DNA of 64,000 nucleotides from Nitrospiraceae bacterium (GTDB taxonomy: Bacteria; Nitrospirota; Nitrospiria; Nitrospirales; Nitrospiraceae), in assembly GCA_009692155.1 (NCBI GenBank), contig SHZW01000011.1, forward strand, positions 1 through 64,000, read 5' to 3'. The translations under genes were made by a program, and so were the position numbers. The notes beneath the pieces are model-generated. The model made no database searches. It was not told where the DNA came from and saw nothing but the letters and a program-made list of their open reading frames with translations. Numbering within the stretch: position 1 is the stretch's first letter; every line of letters starts with the position of its first letter. Positions 51,876 to 60,743 of the stretch are shown piece by piece.

Positions 51876-52262
51876 TTACCACCGCAGATCGTCCCCCGGT
51901 ACTTCGAACGCATGCTCGATGTGTTCGATCACCGCCGGTGCATCCGTCCCTCCCGCACACACAACCACATCAAATCGGCAGGACTGATTACGAAGCCGGT
52001 GCCGGGCGAGGTATTGCGCCGCCAGTTTGACAAGACGCGCCTGCTTCCGGCCGTCCACCGCTCCAACCGCCCCGCCATGCGTCGAGGAGCCGCGCGCTTT
52101 GACCTCCACGAACACCAGCACCGATCCCGATCGCGCCACAAGGTCCAGTTCTCCGGATGGCGTGCGCGCATTGCGCGCCAGGATGCGGTAGCCCTTGTTC
52201 CGAAGATATCGTTCGGCCTCGGATTCCGCCGCGTGTCCGAAGAGACGTCCTGCAACGCTCAT
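51876..52262 (-). CDS. yraN: YraN/UPF0102 family nuclease-like protein
   Basis: 128 residues from ATG 52262 (four-base overlap with rnhB). AESEAERYLRNKGYRILARNARTPSGELDLVARSGSVLVFVEVKARGSS is the UPF0102 core with a restriction-endonuclease-like fold (E, D, ExK). Function unclear. The usual rnhB partner. Confidence 0.88.
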   Translation of the reverse strand: MSVAGRLFGHAAESEAERYLRNKGYRILARNARTPSGELDLVARSGSVLVFVEVKARGSSTHGGAVGAVDGRKQARLVKLAAQYLARHRLRNQSCRFDVVVCAGGTDAPAVIEHIEHAFEVPGDDLRW

Positions 52263-52888
52263 TTCACCGCCTGCTCCGCTGCCAGCGTCGCCTCGCCGAC
52301 CGGGCGGAAGCTGCGCCGGTGGATCGCGCAAGGGCCGTGCTCCGCCAGCATCCGCAGATGCTCGGCGGTTCCATACCCTTTATGGGCCTGAAAGTTGTAT
52401 TGCGGATACTGCCGATGATAGTCCCTCATCAGGCGGTCCCGCGTGACTTTGGCAATCACGGAGGCCGCGGCAATCGACATAGACAACGTATCGCCCTTGA
52501 TGATGGCACGCTGCGGGAGCGACACAGTGGAAAGTTCGATCGCGTCGAGCAGTAGATAATCCGGCATGGCCGGCAGCGCCTGGATCGCCCGGCACATGGC
52601 CAGCCGCGTCGCCTCCAGAATGTTTATCGCGTCAATCTCGCGCTCACTGGCCTGCCCGACCCCGATGCCCACGGCCCGCTGCCGGATTTCGTCATACAGC
52701 CGATCCCGCTCCATTTCCGTCAGTTGTTTGGAATCGTTGAGGCCGGCGAGCTGGCATCGGCGGGGCAGAATCACCGCTGCGGCGACGACAGGACCGGCCA
52801 GCGGGCCCCGTCCGGCTTCATCCAAGCCCGCGACGAGACGGTACCCGCACCGCCTCGCTTCCGTCTCGAAGAGGTCCGTCGGCTCCAC
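52259..52888 (-). CDS. rnhB: Ribonuclease HII
   Basis: 209 residues: VAGLDEAGRGPLAGPVVAAAV holds the catalytic DE, LNDSKQLTEMERDRL follows, and LLLDAIELS supplies the third acidic residue. It removes RNA from RNA-DNA hybrids. It lies 30 bases after rplS. Confidence 0.94.
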   Translation of the reverse strand: MEPTDLFETEARRCGYRLVAGLDEAGRGPLAGPVVAAAVILPRRCQLAGLNDSKQLTEMERDRLYDEIRQRAVGIGVGQASEREIDAINILEATRLAMCRAIQALPAMPDYLLLDAIELSTVSLPQRAIIKGDTLSMSIAAASVIAKVTRDRLMRDYHRQYPQYNFQAHKGYGTAEHLRMLAEHGPCAIHRRSFRPVGEATLAAEQAVK

Positions 52889-52918
52889 GCAGGCCCTCTG
52901 CGCCCCGAAAGAAACGAA

Positions 52919-53434
52919 CTACTTTTTCTTCGCAGGCACGGCCTTCGCCGGTTTGGCCTCGGCCTTGGTGCCCGTTTTCCCAGCCGGCGCCGCCTTGGCT
53001 TTCGCCGCATCCGGCTCGGCTCTTTTCTCCACTGCAGATGCCGATGCGTCAGCCGGTTGCGCCCGTGCGACCGGCGCGGTTTCGGTCTGGACGAACTCGC
53101 GGTCCTCAAGCTTGGCTGTCCGGCCCTTCTTGGCCCGCAGATAATAGAGCTTGGCCCGTCGCACCTTGCCCTGCCGCACCACGTCCACGCGCGTCACGAT
53201 CGGCGAGTGGACCGGGAAAATCCGTTCGACCCCCACGCCATAGGAAATCTTTCGCACCGTGAACGTCTCGCTGTTCCGCCCGCCCTTGCGGGCGATGACG
53301 ACACCTTCAAAGATCTGAATCCGTTCCTTGTCACCTTCGACGACCTTCACGTGGACCCGCACGGTATCTCCGATTTCAAACGACGGAATTGTTTTCTTCA
53401 CCAGCGACTGCTGGATTCTTTCCAACTGATTCAT
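52919..53434 (-). CDS. rplS: Ribosomal protein L19 with long C-terminal tail
   Basis: 171 residues, about 50 more than usual. The normal L19 core (1 to about 118: [59 protein letters not shown]) is followed by a tail made of Ala, Lys, Pro and Glu that ends in KKK. The tail could contact rRNA; its use is unknown. Confidence 0.95.
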   Translation of the reverse strand: MNQLERIQQSLVKKTIPSFEIGDTVRVHVKVVEGDKERIQIFEGVVIARKGGRNSETFTVRKISYGVGVERIFPVHSPIVTRVDVVRQGKVRRAKLYYLRAKKGRTAKLEDREFVQTETAPVARAQPADASASAVEKRAEPDAAKAKAAPAGKTGTKAEAKPAKAVPAKKK

Positions 53435-53501
53435 GACTGATCTCCCTCCTCCTTACAGATATGCGCCCCGCATGTCGTCATTCGGAAAGCGCCGTTGAGT
53501 T

Positions 53502-54284
53502 TCACGAAAGACGCTTGGCGAACGACGCTTCGCGCGTCCCTTCCTCTACAATCTCCTCGATCAATCGCCGATCCTCGTCGGTCAGCGACCTGTCTTGCAG
53601 CAGATCCGGACGCTTCCAGTACGTGCTCCGCAGCGCTTCCTTCCTCCGCCACAGCCGGATGGCCTCGTGATTCCCGGACAGTAGCACCTCCGGCACCGGC
53701 AAACCGCGCAGCTCGGCCGGCCGCGTGTAGTGCGGATAATCCAGCAGCGACTCCGCAAACGAATCGCGCTCCGCGGATTCCGGATCGCCGAGCACGCCCG
53801 GGATCAGGCGCACCGCCGCGTCGATCATCACCAGCGCGGGCAATTCCCCTCCGGTCAGCACGTAATCGCCGACTGAGACTTCCTCCGGTTCGAGCCCGAT
53901 CCGCACCCGTTCGTCGATTCCTTCGTAATGCCCGCACACAAATACCAGCCGGCGCCGCTCGTCGCGAAATTCCTCCGCTAACCGCTGCGTAAACGGACGC
54001 CCCTGTGGCGACGGCAGCAGCAGACGCAACGACGCCCCGGATTCTCCATGCTGCCGGCGTAGCGCCTCGACTGCGCGGAAGACCGGCTCCGCCTTCATGA
54101 CCATCCCGGCCCCGCCGCCGTAGGGCGTATCATCCGCCACCAGATGGCGGCCTTCGGTATAGTCCCGCAAATTGTGTACGCGGGCTTCCAGCAACCCCTT
54201 CTCCTGCGCGCGCTTGAGCATGCTCTGTCCCAGGACCGGCTGTATCAAATCGGGAAACAGCGTGATGATGTCACAACGTAGCAC
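53502..54284 (-). CDS. trmD: tRNA (guanine-37-N1)-methyltransferase
   Basis: 260 residues: MLRCDIITLFPDLIQPVLGQSML, VDDTPYGGGAGMVMKAEP, FVCGHYEGIDERV, EEVSVGDYVLTGGELPALVMIDA. These are the knot and SAM motifs of TrmD. It overlaps rimM by 14 bases. The last three residues run past the family end only slightly. Confidence 0.96.
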   Translation of the reverse strand: MLRCDIITLFPDLIQPVLGQSMLKRAQEKGLLEARVHNLRDYTEGRHLVADDTPYGGGAGMVMKAEPVFRAVEALRRQHGESGASLRLLLPSPQGRPFTQRLAEEFRDERRRLVFVCGHYEGIDERVRIGLEPEEVSVGDYVLTGGELPALVMIDAAVRLIPGVLGDPESAERDSFAESLLDYPHYTRPAELRGLPVPEVLLSGNHEAIRLWRRKEALRSTYWKRPDLLQDRSLTDEDRRLIEEIVEEGTREASFAKRLS

Positions 54285-54813
54285 GGACCGTCTCCTTCGC
54301 CGCCACTTCGTCCGTCCGCCGAATCGTCATCGTTTTGTTCGGCACATCCACCGCGGCCACCGCGACCTTCGCCGCCGGGATCAGCACTTCGCCGTCTTCG
54401 CCACGCACGACAAACACATGATGGCCGGGCGTCTTGAGTATGTCTTCCAGCGTTCCCACCAGGCGGCCGGTCTCGTCCTGCACCGCGAGGCCGATCAATT
54501 CGTATTCGTAATACTGCCCCTGCGGCAGCGGCGGCGCCGAGCCCTGCGGAATCTTCAGCGCCCAGCCCCGAAACAACGCGGCCTCTTCCGGCGTCGAGCA
54601 GACGTCCATGCCCAGCACATACGACCCGTTCATCGCCCGCACACTGCGAATCGTGGCCTCCTTCACGGTTCCGGACGGCGCCTCTAGCGTGACGCGCGTC
54701 AGCCCTTCGAACCGGCCCGGCACGTCGCTCAGCGATCGGACGCGCAGTTCGCCGCACACGCCAAACGACTTTTCAATCACACCGATTGCCACGAGTTCCA
54801 CCGGGTCCGCCAC
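54271..54813 (-). CDS. rimM: 16S rRNA processing protein RimM
   Basis: 180 residues: VAIGVIEKSFGVCGELRVRSLSD at the N-terminus and the PRC-barrel region QYYEYELIGLAVQDETGRLVGTLEDILKTPGHHVFVVR and EVLIPAAKVAVAAVD. It aids 30S maturation with S19. It lies in the standard rpsP-rimM-trmD order. Confidence 0.94.
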   Translation of the reverse strand: MADPVELVAIGVIEKSFGVCGELRVRSLSDVPGRFEGLTRVTLEAPSGTVKEATIRSVRAMNGSYVLGMDVCSTPEEAALFRGWALKIPQGSAPPLPQGQYYEYELIGLAVQDETGRLVGTLEDILKTPGHHVFVVRGEDGEVLIPAAKVAVAAVDVPNKTMTIRRTDEVAAKETVRATL

Positions 54814-54822
54814 AGCACCTCG

Positions 54823-55071
54823 CTACTTTTTAATGACGCCGGCCCGTTTCAGCAGCGTCCGCACCGTCACCGACGGCTGCGCGCCCTTGCTGAGCCAATC
54901 GAGAATCCGCTCCTGCTTGAGCACCGTCACCGGCGGATGCTTGGCCGGATCGTGCGTGCCCAGGATTTCAAGATATCGCCCGTCCCGCGGCTTGCGGGAA
55001 TCCGCCGCCACCAGCCGGTAAAATACCAGATTCTTCCGTCCGCCTCTCGATAACCGTAAATGAACCGCCAC
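54823..55071 (-). CDS. rpsP: Ribosomal protein S16
   Basis: 82 residues: VHLRLSRGGRKNLVFYRLVAADSRKPRDGRYLEILGTHDP is the S16 signature, with the usual C-terminal LKRAGVI. Nine bases before rimM and 30 bases after ffh. Confidence 0.95.
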   Translation of the reverse strand: MAVHLRLSRGGRKNLVFYRLVAADSRKPRDGRYLEILGTHDPAKHPPVTVLKQERILDWLSKGAQPSVTVRTLLKRAGVIKK

Positions 55072-55101
55072 TGTGTCCTCCTTAAAACAAGTTACCCCTG
55101 C

Positions 55102-56448
55102 TCACCGCATGCCCCGCATCTGCGCCAACTGTCTTTTCCCGCCGCCGCCCGACATGGCCTTCATCATCGTACGGGCGCCCAGAAACTGCTTGATCAGCCG
55201 GTTCACGTCCTGCACGCTGGTGCCGCTGCCGCGCGCGATCCGCTTCTTCCGGCTGCCGCTGATGATCGTATGGTCCCGGCGCTCCCTCAGCGTCATTGAA
55301 TTGACGATGGCCACCGTCCTGGGAATCTCTTTCTCCGGCACGCCGCCGTCTCCGGCCAGCTCCTTGAGCCGCTGCCCGCCGGGCAGCATGCCGAGAATCT
55401 CGTCCATCGAACCCATCTTGTTGACCTGCCCGATCTGGTCACGAAAATCCTCCAGCGTGAAGGACTTCGAGGTCAGCGTCTTCTGCAGCGCCTGGGCCTG
55501 TTCCTGTGAAAAGGCCTCCTGCGCCTTTTCGACGAGCGACAGCACATCGCCCATGCCCAGGATGCGGGACGCCATCCGGTCCGGATGGAACGCCTCCAGC
55601 GCTTCCAGCTTTTCGCCGACGCCCAGATACTTGACCGGTTTGCCGGTCACGGCCCGGATCGAGAGCACCGCGCCGCCGCGCGCGTCACCCTCCACCTTGG
55701 TCAGGATCACGCCGGTGAGCCCCACCTTCCGCTCGAACTGCTCCGCCATGGTCACGGCATCCTGCCCTGTCATGGCGTCGGCAACGAGCAGAACCTCGTG
55801 CGGATTGACGGCCTGCCTGACGGCAACCAGCTCACCCATCAACTCGTCGTCAATGTGCAGGCGACCGCCCGTATCCAGCACAATCACATCGAAGCCCTGT
55901 TCGCGGCCGCGCGCGACACCATCCAAACATGTCTGCGCGACATCAGCCTGCGCAGACGCCGCCCGATGCACGGGCACGTCCAGGGAGGCGCCAAGACTGG
56001 CCAATTGTTCCACCGCCGCGGGCCGCCGCGGGTCCGCCGCCACCAGCAGCACGCGCTTGCCCTGACGCTTGAACTGCCGGGCCAGTTTCCCGCAGGTCGT
56101 CGTCTTGCCGGCACCCTGCAAGCCGACCATCATGATGACCGTGGGCGGCTCGGAGGCCAGCTTCACACCAGACTGCTCGCGCCCCATCAAGTCGCGGAGT
56201 TCGTCCCAGACAATCTTGATGACCTGCTGCCCAGGCGCAAGGCTCTGCAAAACTTCCTGGCCGACCGCTTTCACCCTGACGCGCTCGATGAACTCCTTGA
56301 CGATCTTGAAGTTGACGTCCGCCTCCAGGAGCGCGAGACGCACCTCTTTCAACGCGTCGGCAATATTCTGCTCCGTCAAAACTCCATGGCCACGGAGTTT
56401 TTCCAGAATTTGGTCAAACTTCCGGCTGAGCGTATCGAGCATTGCCAA
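55102..56448 (-). CDS. ffh: Signal recognition particle GTPase
   Basis: 448 residues: N domain, G1 GLQGAGKTTTCGKLA, DTGGRLHID, TKVEGDARGG, then a Met-rich M domain (about 300-448) with GSRKKRIARGSGTSVQDVNRLI that binds 4.5S RNA. It delivers membrane proteins to FtsY. An AGGAG site lies about ten bases before the ATG. Confidence 0.96.
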   Translation of the reverse strand: MAMLDTLSRKFDQILEKLRGHGVLTEQNIADALKEVRLALLEADVNFKIVKEFIERVRVKAVGQEVLQSLAPGQQVIKIVWDELRDLMGREQSGVKLASEPPTVIMMVGLQGAGKTTTCGKLARQFKRQGKRVLLVAADPRRPAAVEQLASLGASLDVPVHRAASAQADVAQTCLDGVARGREQGFDVIVLDTGGRLHIDDELMGELVAVRQAVNPHEVLLVADAMTGQDAVTMAEQFERKVGLTGVILTKVEGDARGGAVLSIRAVTGKPVKYLGVGEKLEALEAFHPDRMASRILGMGDVLSLVEKAQEAFSQEQAQALQKTLTSKSFTLEDFRDQIGQVNKMGSMDEILGMLPGGQRLKELAGDGGVPEKEIPRTVAIVNSMTLRERRDHTIISGSRKKRIARGSGTSVQDVNRLIKQFLGARTMMKAMSGGGGKRQLAQMRGMR

Positions 56449-56491
56449 ACGCTCCTAATCCCATCAAAAAGACTGAAAAAGTTTATCAAGA

Positions 56492-56521
56492 AGTGTACTG
56501 TCCGAAGGGCTCGTAAGTCAA
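56492..56521 (-). promoter_or_regulatory. Sigma-70 type promoter for the ffh-rpsP operon
   Basis: TTGACT (56521-56516), 18-base spacer, TACACT (56497-56492) on the minus strand. Start near 56485; about 37 bases to the ffh ATG. Confidence 0.65.
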
Positions 56522-56559
56522 GGCAGAATCAAGCGAATCTGAGGACCCAGGGAATGATT

Positions 56560-57438
56560 CTACTGCTTGCAGGTGGGCAAAACGGCCGCGTTTTTTGGCG
56601 ACGCCGGCTGCGCGGCGGTGGCTGCGCGGTCAGCCGCGTCTGACGGTTCTCCAAACAGCAGGACCATAATCGTGTGAATTTCCTGGGGCGAAATGCGGTA
56701 GGCCGGCGCGAGGTAGCGCTTCTGCGCGAGCTTGCGCTCGTGCGGATCTTCCGGTTCGTAGTAGCCGACAAGTATGCTGTCGTGATCGGCCTTCTTCAAG
56801 CGTTTCAGCCATCCCTCGGTGACAAGACCGGGCTTGCCGCGCGACGCAATCAATTCGAGCTTCGTCCAAATGGCCCATTGGACAAAGACCCCCCAAGTCT
56901 CATGCTGTGTTTCCCAGGCCTCCCGCTCGGACAAATACCGCACTTCGGTGGAAGTCCGCCGCTGCAGGACCGGGGTAATTTTCACTTCGGCGTAGCGACA
57001 CTTCTGCAACTCCTGCGTCGCGGCAAGCAGGCGCCCGCCGTCGGTGCTCGGATCTGGCGGCTTTGTTTCGAGGTAATCCATGTAGGCGTGATACAGCTCG
57101 TGATACAGATTGCCGACTTCAGAGGTAGTCATCTTCGTGAGCGGCCGCAACGAACCGGCCGCCTGGTTGAAGGACAGGGCCCGGTTCAGGATCATGTGGT
57201 GCTCTTCCGGATGGTACTCCGCCCCCCAACGGTGGAGATCCTCGAAAGTCACGGTCACAAAATCCGACGGCAGATCTCTGAGAAATTTGGTGGGCAGACC
57301 CAATTCTTCGGACTGGCTGATGAGCGCGGCCAGGGGCAGCCGCGTCAAGTCGGCCGCCGGCTGCGGCGATTCCGCCCGGACCGGCACGGCCGCCGCCACG
57401 ATGATGCACGCCACTGCCAATCGATTAATCCAGGACAC
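56560..57438 (-). CDS. Secreted protein with HExxH motif, function unknown
   Basis: About 292 residues from GTG 57438, with a G-rich site upstream; a TTG at 57456 would add six residues. A signal peptide (RLAVACIIVAAAVPVRA) is clear. NLYHELYHAYMDYLE contains HELYH, an H-E-x-x-H zinc-binding motif as in metallopeptidases, and several Glu residues downstream could be the third ligand. Further residues (QELQKCRYAEVKIT, EAWETQHETWGVFVQWAIW, VGYYEPEDPHERKLA) match no family that I recognise. It could be a zinc peptidase. It is not obviously part of the ffh operon. Confidence 0.65.
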   Translation of the reverse strand: MSWINRLAVACIIVAAAVPVRAESPQPAADLTRLPLAALISQSEELGLPTKFLRDLPSDFVTVTFEDLHRWGAEYHPEEHHMILNRALSFNQAAGSLRPLTKMTTSEVGNLYHELYHAYMDYLETKPPDPSTDGGRLLAATQELQKCRYAEVKITPVLQRRTSTEVRYLSEREAWETQHETWGVFVQWAIWTKLELIASRGKPGLVTEGWLKRLKKADHDSILVGYYEPEDPHERKLAQKRYLAPAYRISPQEIHTIMVLLFGEPSDAADRAATAAQPASPKNAAVLPTCKQ

Positions 57439-57456
57439 GAGGATATCCCCCACCAA

Positions 57457-57734
57457 GACTCACATGTTTCATGTTCGGATTGTGTGTACCGAGGCAACGA
57501 GAGGGTTTCAATCCGGACGGTCCAGCGCGCATGGCTCATGAGCGCTTCTGCTGCAATCGCAGATTCGCCGCTGCGACAAGCCCGCATGCGGCTGCGGTGC
57601 ATGCAGGCGGGCGGACTCGCCGCTCGGTCGGTCAACGTACTGTTTCAAGTATGTCTCCCTCCCTCGCGTCTCCGTGCGCCCGTCTCGCGTGGCGACTCTG
57701 CAATTTCGCGACGAACCGTCATGAACCATGCGCG
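57457..57734. other. Gap between two minus-strand genes, with a long imperfect inverted repeat
   Basis: No coding frame is convincing. Arms at 57522-57569 and about 57689-57736 are complementary at roughly 73%, with GCGCGCATGGyTCATGA (57523-57539 and 57719-57735) almost perfect. The outer arm begins at the uvrD stop. Confidence 0.5.
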
Positions 57735-59744
57735 CTATGAATCCCAATGATGGTACCCGCCTTCCTCAATTAATGCCCATGTATCTAACATGGAGGAGGG
57801 TACGGCGTCGAGAAATCGCGAAGGTTTCGACAGGACCGCCCCCGTCGCCTTGTCATAGACATTGATCGGATAGGTGAGATGCAGATGCTTCTTCGCGCGC
57901 GTCACCGCCACATAGAACAGACGCCGCTCCTCTTCCAATTCTTCGTCAGACGTGAATGAATAGGCCGAGGGAAACCGGCCGTCCACGGCCCAGATCACGA
58001 ACACGCACTGCCATTCCAGCCCCTTGGCGGAGTGAATGGTGGACAGCACCAGCCGCTCGTCGTCCCGATCGCCCGCCTCCACATCGGCCACGCTTGCGTC
58101 CGGCGGCTCGAGCGCCAGATCGGCCAGAAAGTCGCTCAGCCCGGCGTACCGCTCGGCGATCGTATAGAGATGCTCCAGATCGCGCATCCGCTTCGGATAA
58201 TCGTCGTAATGCTCCTTGAGAATCGGCAGGTAATAGCGATAGACCTCGTTCACCTGCTCTGCCGGCGTGAGCGATGTCGAACGCGCCGCTTCTTCCAGCA
58301 TGATCGCCAGATCCTTGAGCGGGCGCGACGACCGGCCGCTCACCTCCCGCAGCACCGCCAGCGGCTGCTCGCTCCTCACAAACGAGGCGATCAGGTCCTG
58401 CGCCTTCTTGGGCCCAACTCCCTCCACCAGCATCAGGAGACGATTCCAGCTCACCGCATCGAGCGGATTTTCGATGACCCGGAGATGCGCCAGCAGATCC
58501 TTCACGTGCGACGTCTCGATGAACTTGAACCCGCCGCGCTTCACGAACGGCAGGTTCCGCCGCGACAGCTCGATTTCAAGATCGAACGAATGGAAGCTGG
58601 AACGGAAGAGCACGGCGATTTCGTCCAGCGGCACGCCCTCCTCTCGCAGTTCCAGAATCCGTTGCGCAATGAACCGCGACTGGGCGTTCTCCCCCGCCGC
58701 CTGCACCAGCGCCGGCAGCGGGCCGTCGAGTTTTCGCGTAAAGAGATGCTTCGCATATTTCTCGGTGGCGCCCTGGATGATTTCGTTGGCGAGATTCAGG
58801 ATCGGCTGCGTGCTGCGATAGTTTTCCTCCAGCTTGTAGACCTTCGTCCCGGGAAACAGCGTCGGAAAATCCATGATGTTCCGGAACGTGGCGCCGCGAA
58901 ACGCATAGATGCTTTGCGCATCATCGCCCACGGCCATCACGTTCTCGTGCGTCGCGGCCAGTTGCCGGACCAGATCGGCCTGCAACCGGTTCGTGTCCTG
59001 ATACTCGTCCACGAGGATGTAGCGGAAATTCTGCGAGATCGCCTGCCGCGTCGGCTCGTGCGCGCCCAGCAGCTCCCGCAGCTTGGCCAGAAGATCGTCG
59101 TAGTCCAGGAGCTGCTTCTGCCGTTTGGCGGCCACATACGCGTTTTTCAGTTTGTCGAGATCGTTCAGATGCTCCGCGAAGTGGGCGAACTCGCCGAGCA
59201 GCACATCTTCCAGGCTCGCGAGCGTATTCTCGCACTTGCTGAAAATTTCCGCGATCGTTCCCTTGCGCGGGAACCGCTTGTCCTTTTCGTTGAGTCCGAG
59301 CTGATTACGCATCAGCGCGATCAAATCCTCGGCGTCGCCGCGATCCAGGATGGTAAAGCCCGGCTCCAGCCCGATCGGCCGCCCGTACCGTCGCAGAAGC
59401 ATGTTGGCCACGGAATGGAACGTTCCGCCGGCGACCCGCTCGCTGCGCGCGCCGATCAGGAGTCCGGCCCGTTGCAGCATTTCCTGCGCGGCCTTGCGCG
59501 TGAAGGTCAGGAGTAGAATTGAAGTCGGATCGACGCCTTTGTCGATGAGGTAGGCGACCCGATAGATGAGCGTGCGCGTCTTGCCGCTCCCGGCGCCGGC
59601 AATCACGAGCGAGGGACCGTCGGCCGCCGTGACCGCCGCCAACTGCTGCGGATTCAGCGCGGCCGCATAGTCCAACGACAGCTTGGCCGGCTGGGATTCT
59701 TCCGCCGACTTCTTCAATATGTAGGGCTTGATCTCCCGATCCAT
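57735..59744 (-). CDS. UvrD/PcrA-family DNA helicase
   Basis: 669 residues: LNPQQLAAVTAADGPSLVIAGAGSGKTRTLIYR (Q motif and Walker A), FRYILVDEYQDTNRLQ (Walker B), VGDDAQSIYAFRGA, YRSTQPIL, LSTIHSAKGLEWQCVFV and EERRLFYVAVTRAKKHL. It unwinds DNA 3' to 5' in repair or replication restart. About 50 residues shorter than PcrA because the C-terminal tail is absent; an N-terminal extension of about 30 residues is present. Rep-like or UvrD-like use cannot be told apart. Confidence 0.9.
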   Translation of the reverse strand: MDREIKPYILKKSAEESQPAKLSLDYAAALNPQQLAAVTAADGPSLVIAGAGSGKTRTLIYRVAYLIDKGVDPTSILLLTFTRKAAQEMLQRAGLLIGARSERVAGGTFHSVANMLLRRYGRPIGLEPGFTILDRGDAEDLIALMRNQLGLNEKDKRFPRKGTIAEIFSKCENTLASLEDVLLGEFAHFAEHLNDLDKLKNAYVAAKRQKQLLDYDDLLAKLRELLGAHEPTRQAISQNFRYILVDEYQDTNRLQADLVRQLAATHENVMAVGDDAQSIYAFRGATFRNIMDFPTLFPGTKVYKLEENYRSTQPILNLANEIIQGATEKYAKHLFTRKLDGPLPALVQAAGENAQSRFIAQRILELREEGVPLDEIAVLFRSSFHSFDLEIELSRRNLPFVKRGGFKFIETSHVKDLLAHLRVIENPLDAVSWNRLLMLVEGVGPKKAQDLIASFVRSEQPLAVLREVSGRSSRPLKDLAIMLEEAARSTSLTPAEQVNEVYRYYLPILKEHYDDYPKRMRDLEHLYTIAERYAGLSDFLADLALEPPDASVADVEAGDRDDERLVLSTIHSAKGLEWQCVFVIWAVDGRFPSAYSFTSDEELEEERRLFYVAVTRAKKHLHLTYPINVYDKATGAVLSKPSRFLDAVPSSMLDTWALIEEGGYHHWDS

Positions 59745-59792
59745 GAATCTACCTGCGTGCGACGTGCGTCCATCGAAGCCTGACCGAAGGCG

Positions 59793-59821
59793 GGTATAGC
59801 ATACCCCCGCCCTTGGCGCAA
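59793..59821 (-). promoter_or_regulatory. Sigma-70 type promoter for the UvrD-like helicase
   Basis: TTGCGC (59821-59816), 17-base spacer, TATACC (59798-59793). Start near 59786, about 42 bases before the ATG. Confidence 0.5.
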
Positions 59822-59881
59822 TGAGCCCTCCCGCCCTACCATTGGTTGCGTATTGTGTGGAAAGACTGGAGTGAACCTGTA

Positions 59882-59887
59882 TATACT
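59882..59887 (+). promoter_or_regulatory. -10 element for the downstream plus-strand genes
   Basis: TATACT at 59882-59887; no strong -35 is visible. GGAG lies seven bases before the ATG at 59913. Confidence 0.4.
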
Positions 59888-59912
59888 AAAAGCTGATTTT
59901 TTGGAGACGCCG

Positions 59913-60743
59913 ATGTCTGCTACTCAAGATCCCTACGCTGCAACTTTACGCGATCTGGCCTCGTTGATGGTCGCCGTCTCTGGCGAGTCCGTCACGCTGG
60001 TCAAGCGCAGCGCGCCCGAACAGGCCATGAAGATCAAAAAGTCCGGCGAATGGGAAATCTATCTGGAATTTCTCAAGCTGCTGTTCAATCTGGCCGATCG
60101 GCTGTCGGCTCATTACATCCCCCTCAAAGACCAGCCGCTCTTCATGGACGGCCTGGTCGATGCCGTCACCCAGCAGCTCAAGAACGTGCTGGCGCCGGCG
60201 CTGGGACCCGATACCGATGAGATGGAAGTCGTCCTCGCGATCGGCCAGACCGTCGGCCAAAGCCGCGAGCGCTATGAATGGTTCAAATTCCTGGCGACCG
60301 AGGACAGCAAACAGAAGGACGAGTACTTCAAAACTTTCGGCGAAACGATCGCGCACCTGCTTGGCGCGCGGGACAACGGCATGGTGATTTCGTCCGCCAC
60401 GCTCTGCGGGAGCACCGTCATTCCCGTCATGATATCCCTGCTCGAATCGGTCGCGTCAGGATCGGCCCCTGGCCGGACAGCCGCAGCACCGGCCGCCCCG
60501 GCGATGGAAGGCAGGATCGGCAACGAGATCAAACTGATCAGCGTCATGTCCACCGTCCAGGGCGAGGAAATCGAAACTCGCTGGGGTCTGCATCCCCGCT
60601 TCCGGCAGGATCTGAAACCCGATCAAGCGCAGGAATTAAACCAGCTGATGAATCGCATCGCGCAGATTCTGGGAACCCGTTATGCCTCCGTGGCCTTCTC
60701 GCCGAAATGGACAGCCTGGCATCAGCAGGCGGGAAACGCCTAG
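59913..60743 (+). CDS. Conserved hypothetical protein before the phosphorylase gene
   Basis: 276 residues from ATG 59913 (GGAG at the right distance; a start 60 bases earlier lacks one). The first 180 residues are helical with IYLEFLKLLFNLADRLSAHYIPLKDQPLFMDGLVDAV and MEVVLAIGQTVGQSRERYEWFKF; a Pro/Ala linker (about 195-210) precedes a C-terminal part ending KWTAWHQQAGNA. I do not recognise the family. No signal peptide. The stop touches the next ATG, so it is coupled to the phosphorylase gene. Confidence 0.7.
   Translation: MSATQDPYAATLRDLASLMVAVSGESVTLVKRSAPEQAMKIKKSGEWEIYLEFLKLLFNLADRLSAHYIPLKDQPLFMDGLVDAVTQQLKNVLAPALGPDTDEMEVVLAIGQTVGQSRERYEWFKFLATEDSKQKDEYFKTFGETIAHLLGARDNGMVISSATLCGSTVIPVMISLLESVASGSAPGRTAAAPAAPAMEGRIGNEIKLISVMSTVQGEEIETRWGLHPRFRQDLKPDQAQELNQLMNRIAQILGTRYASVAFSPKWTAWHQQAGNA

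Noticed and set aside
57471-57740. Plus-strand small gene in the gap after uvrD
   Set aside because: Atypical composition, no ribosome site, and overlap with the uvrD end and the inverted repeat.
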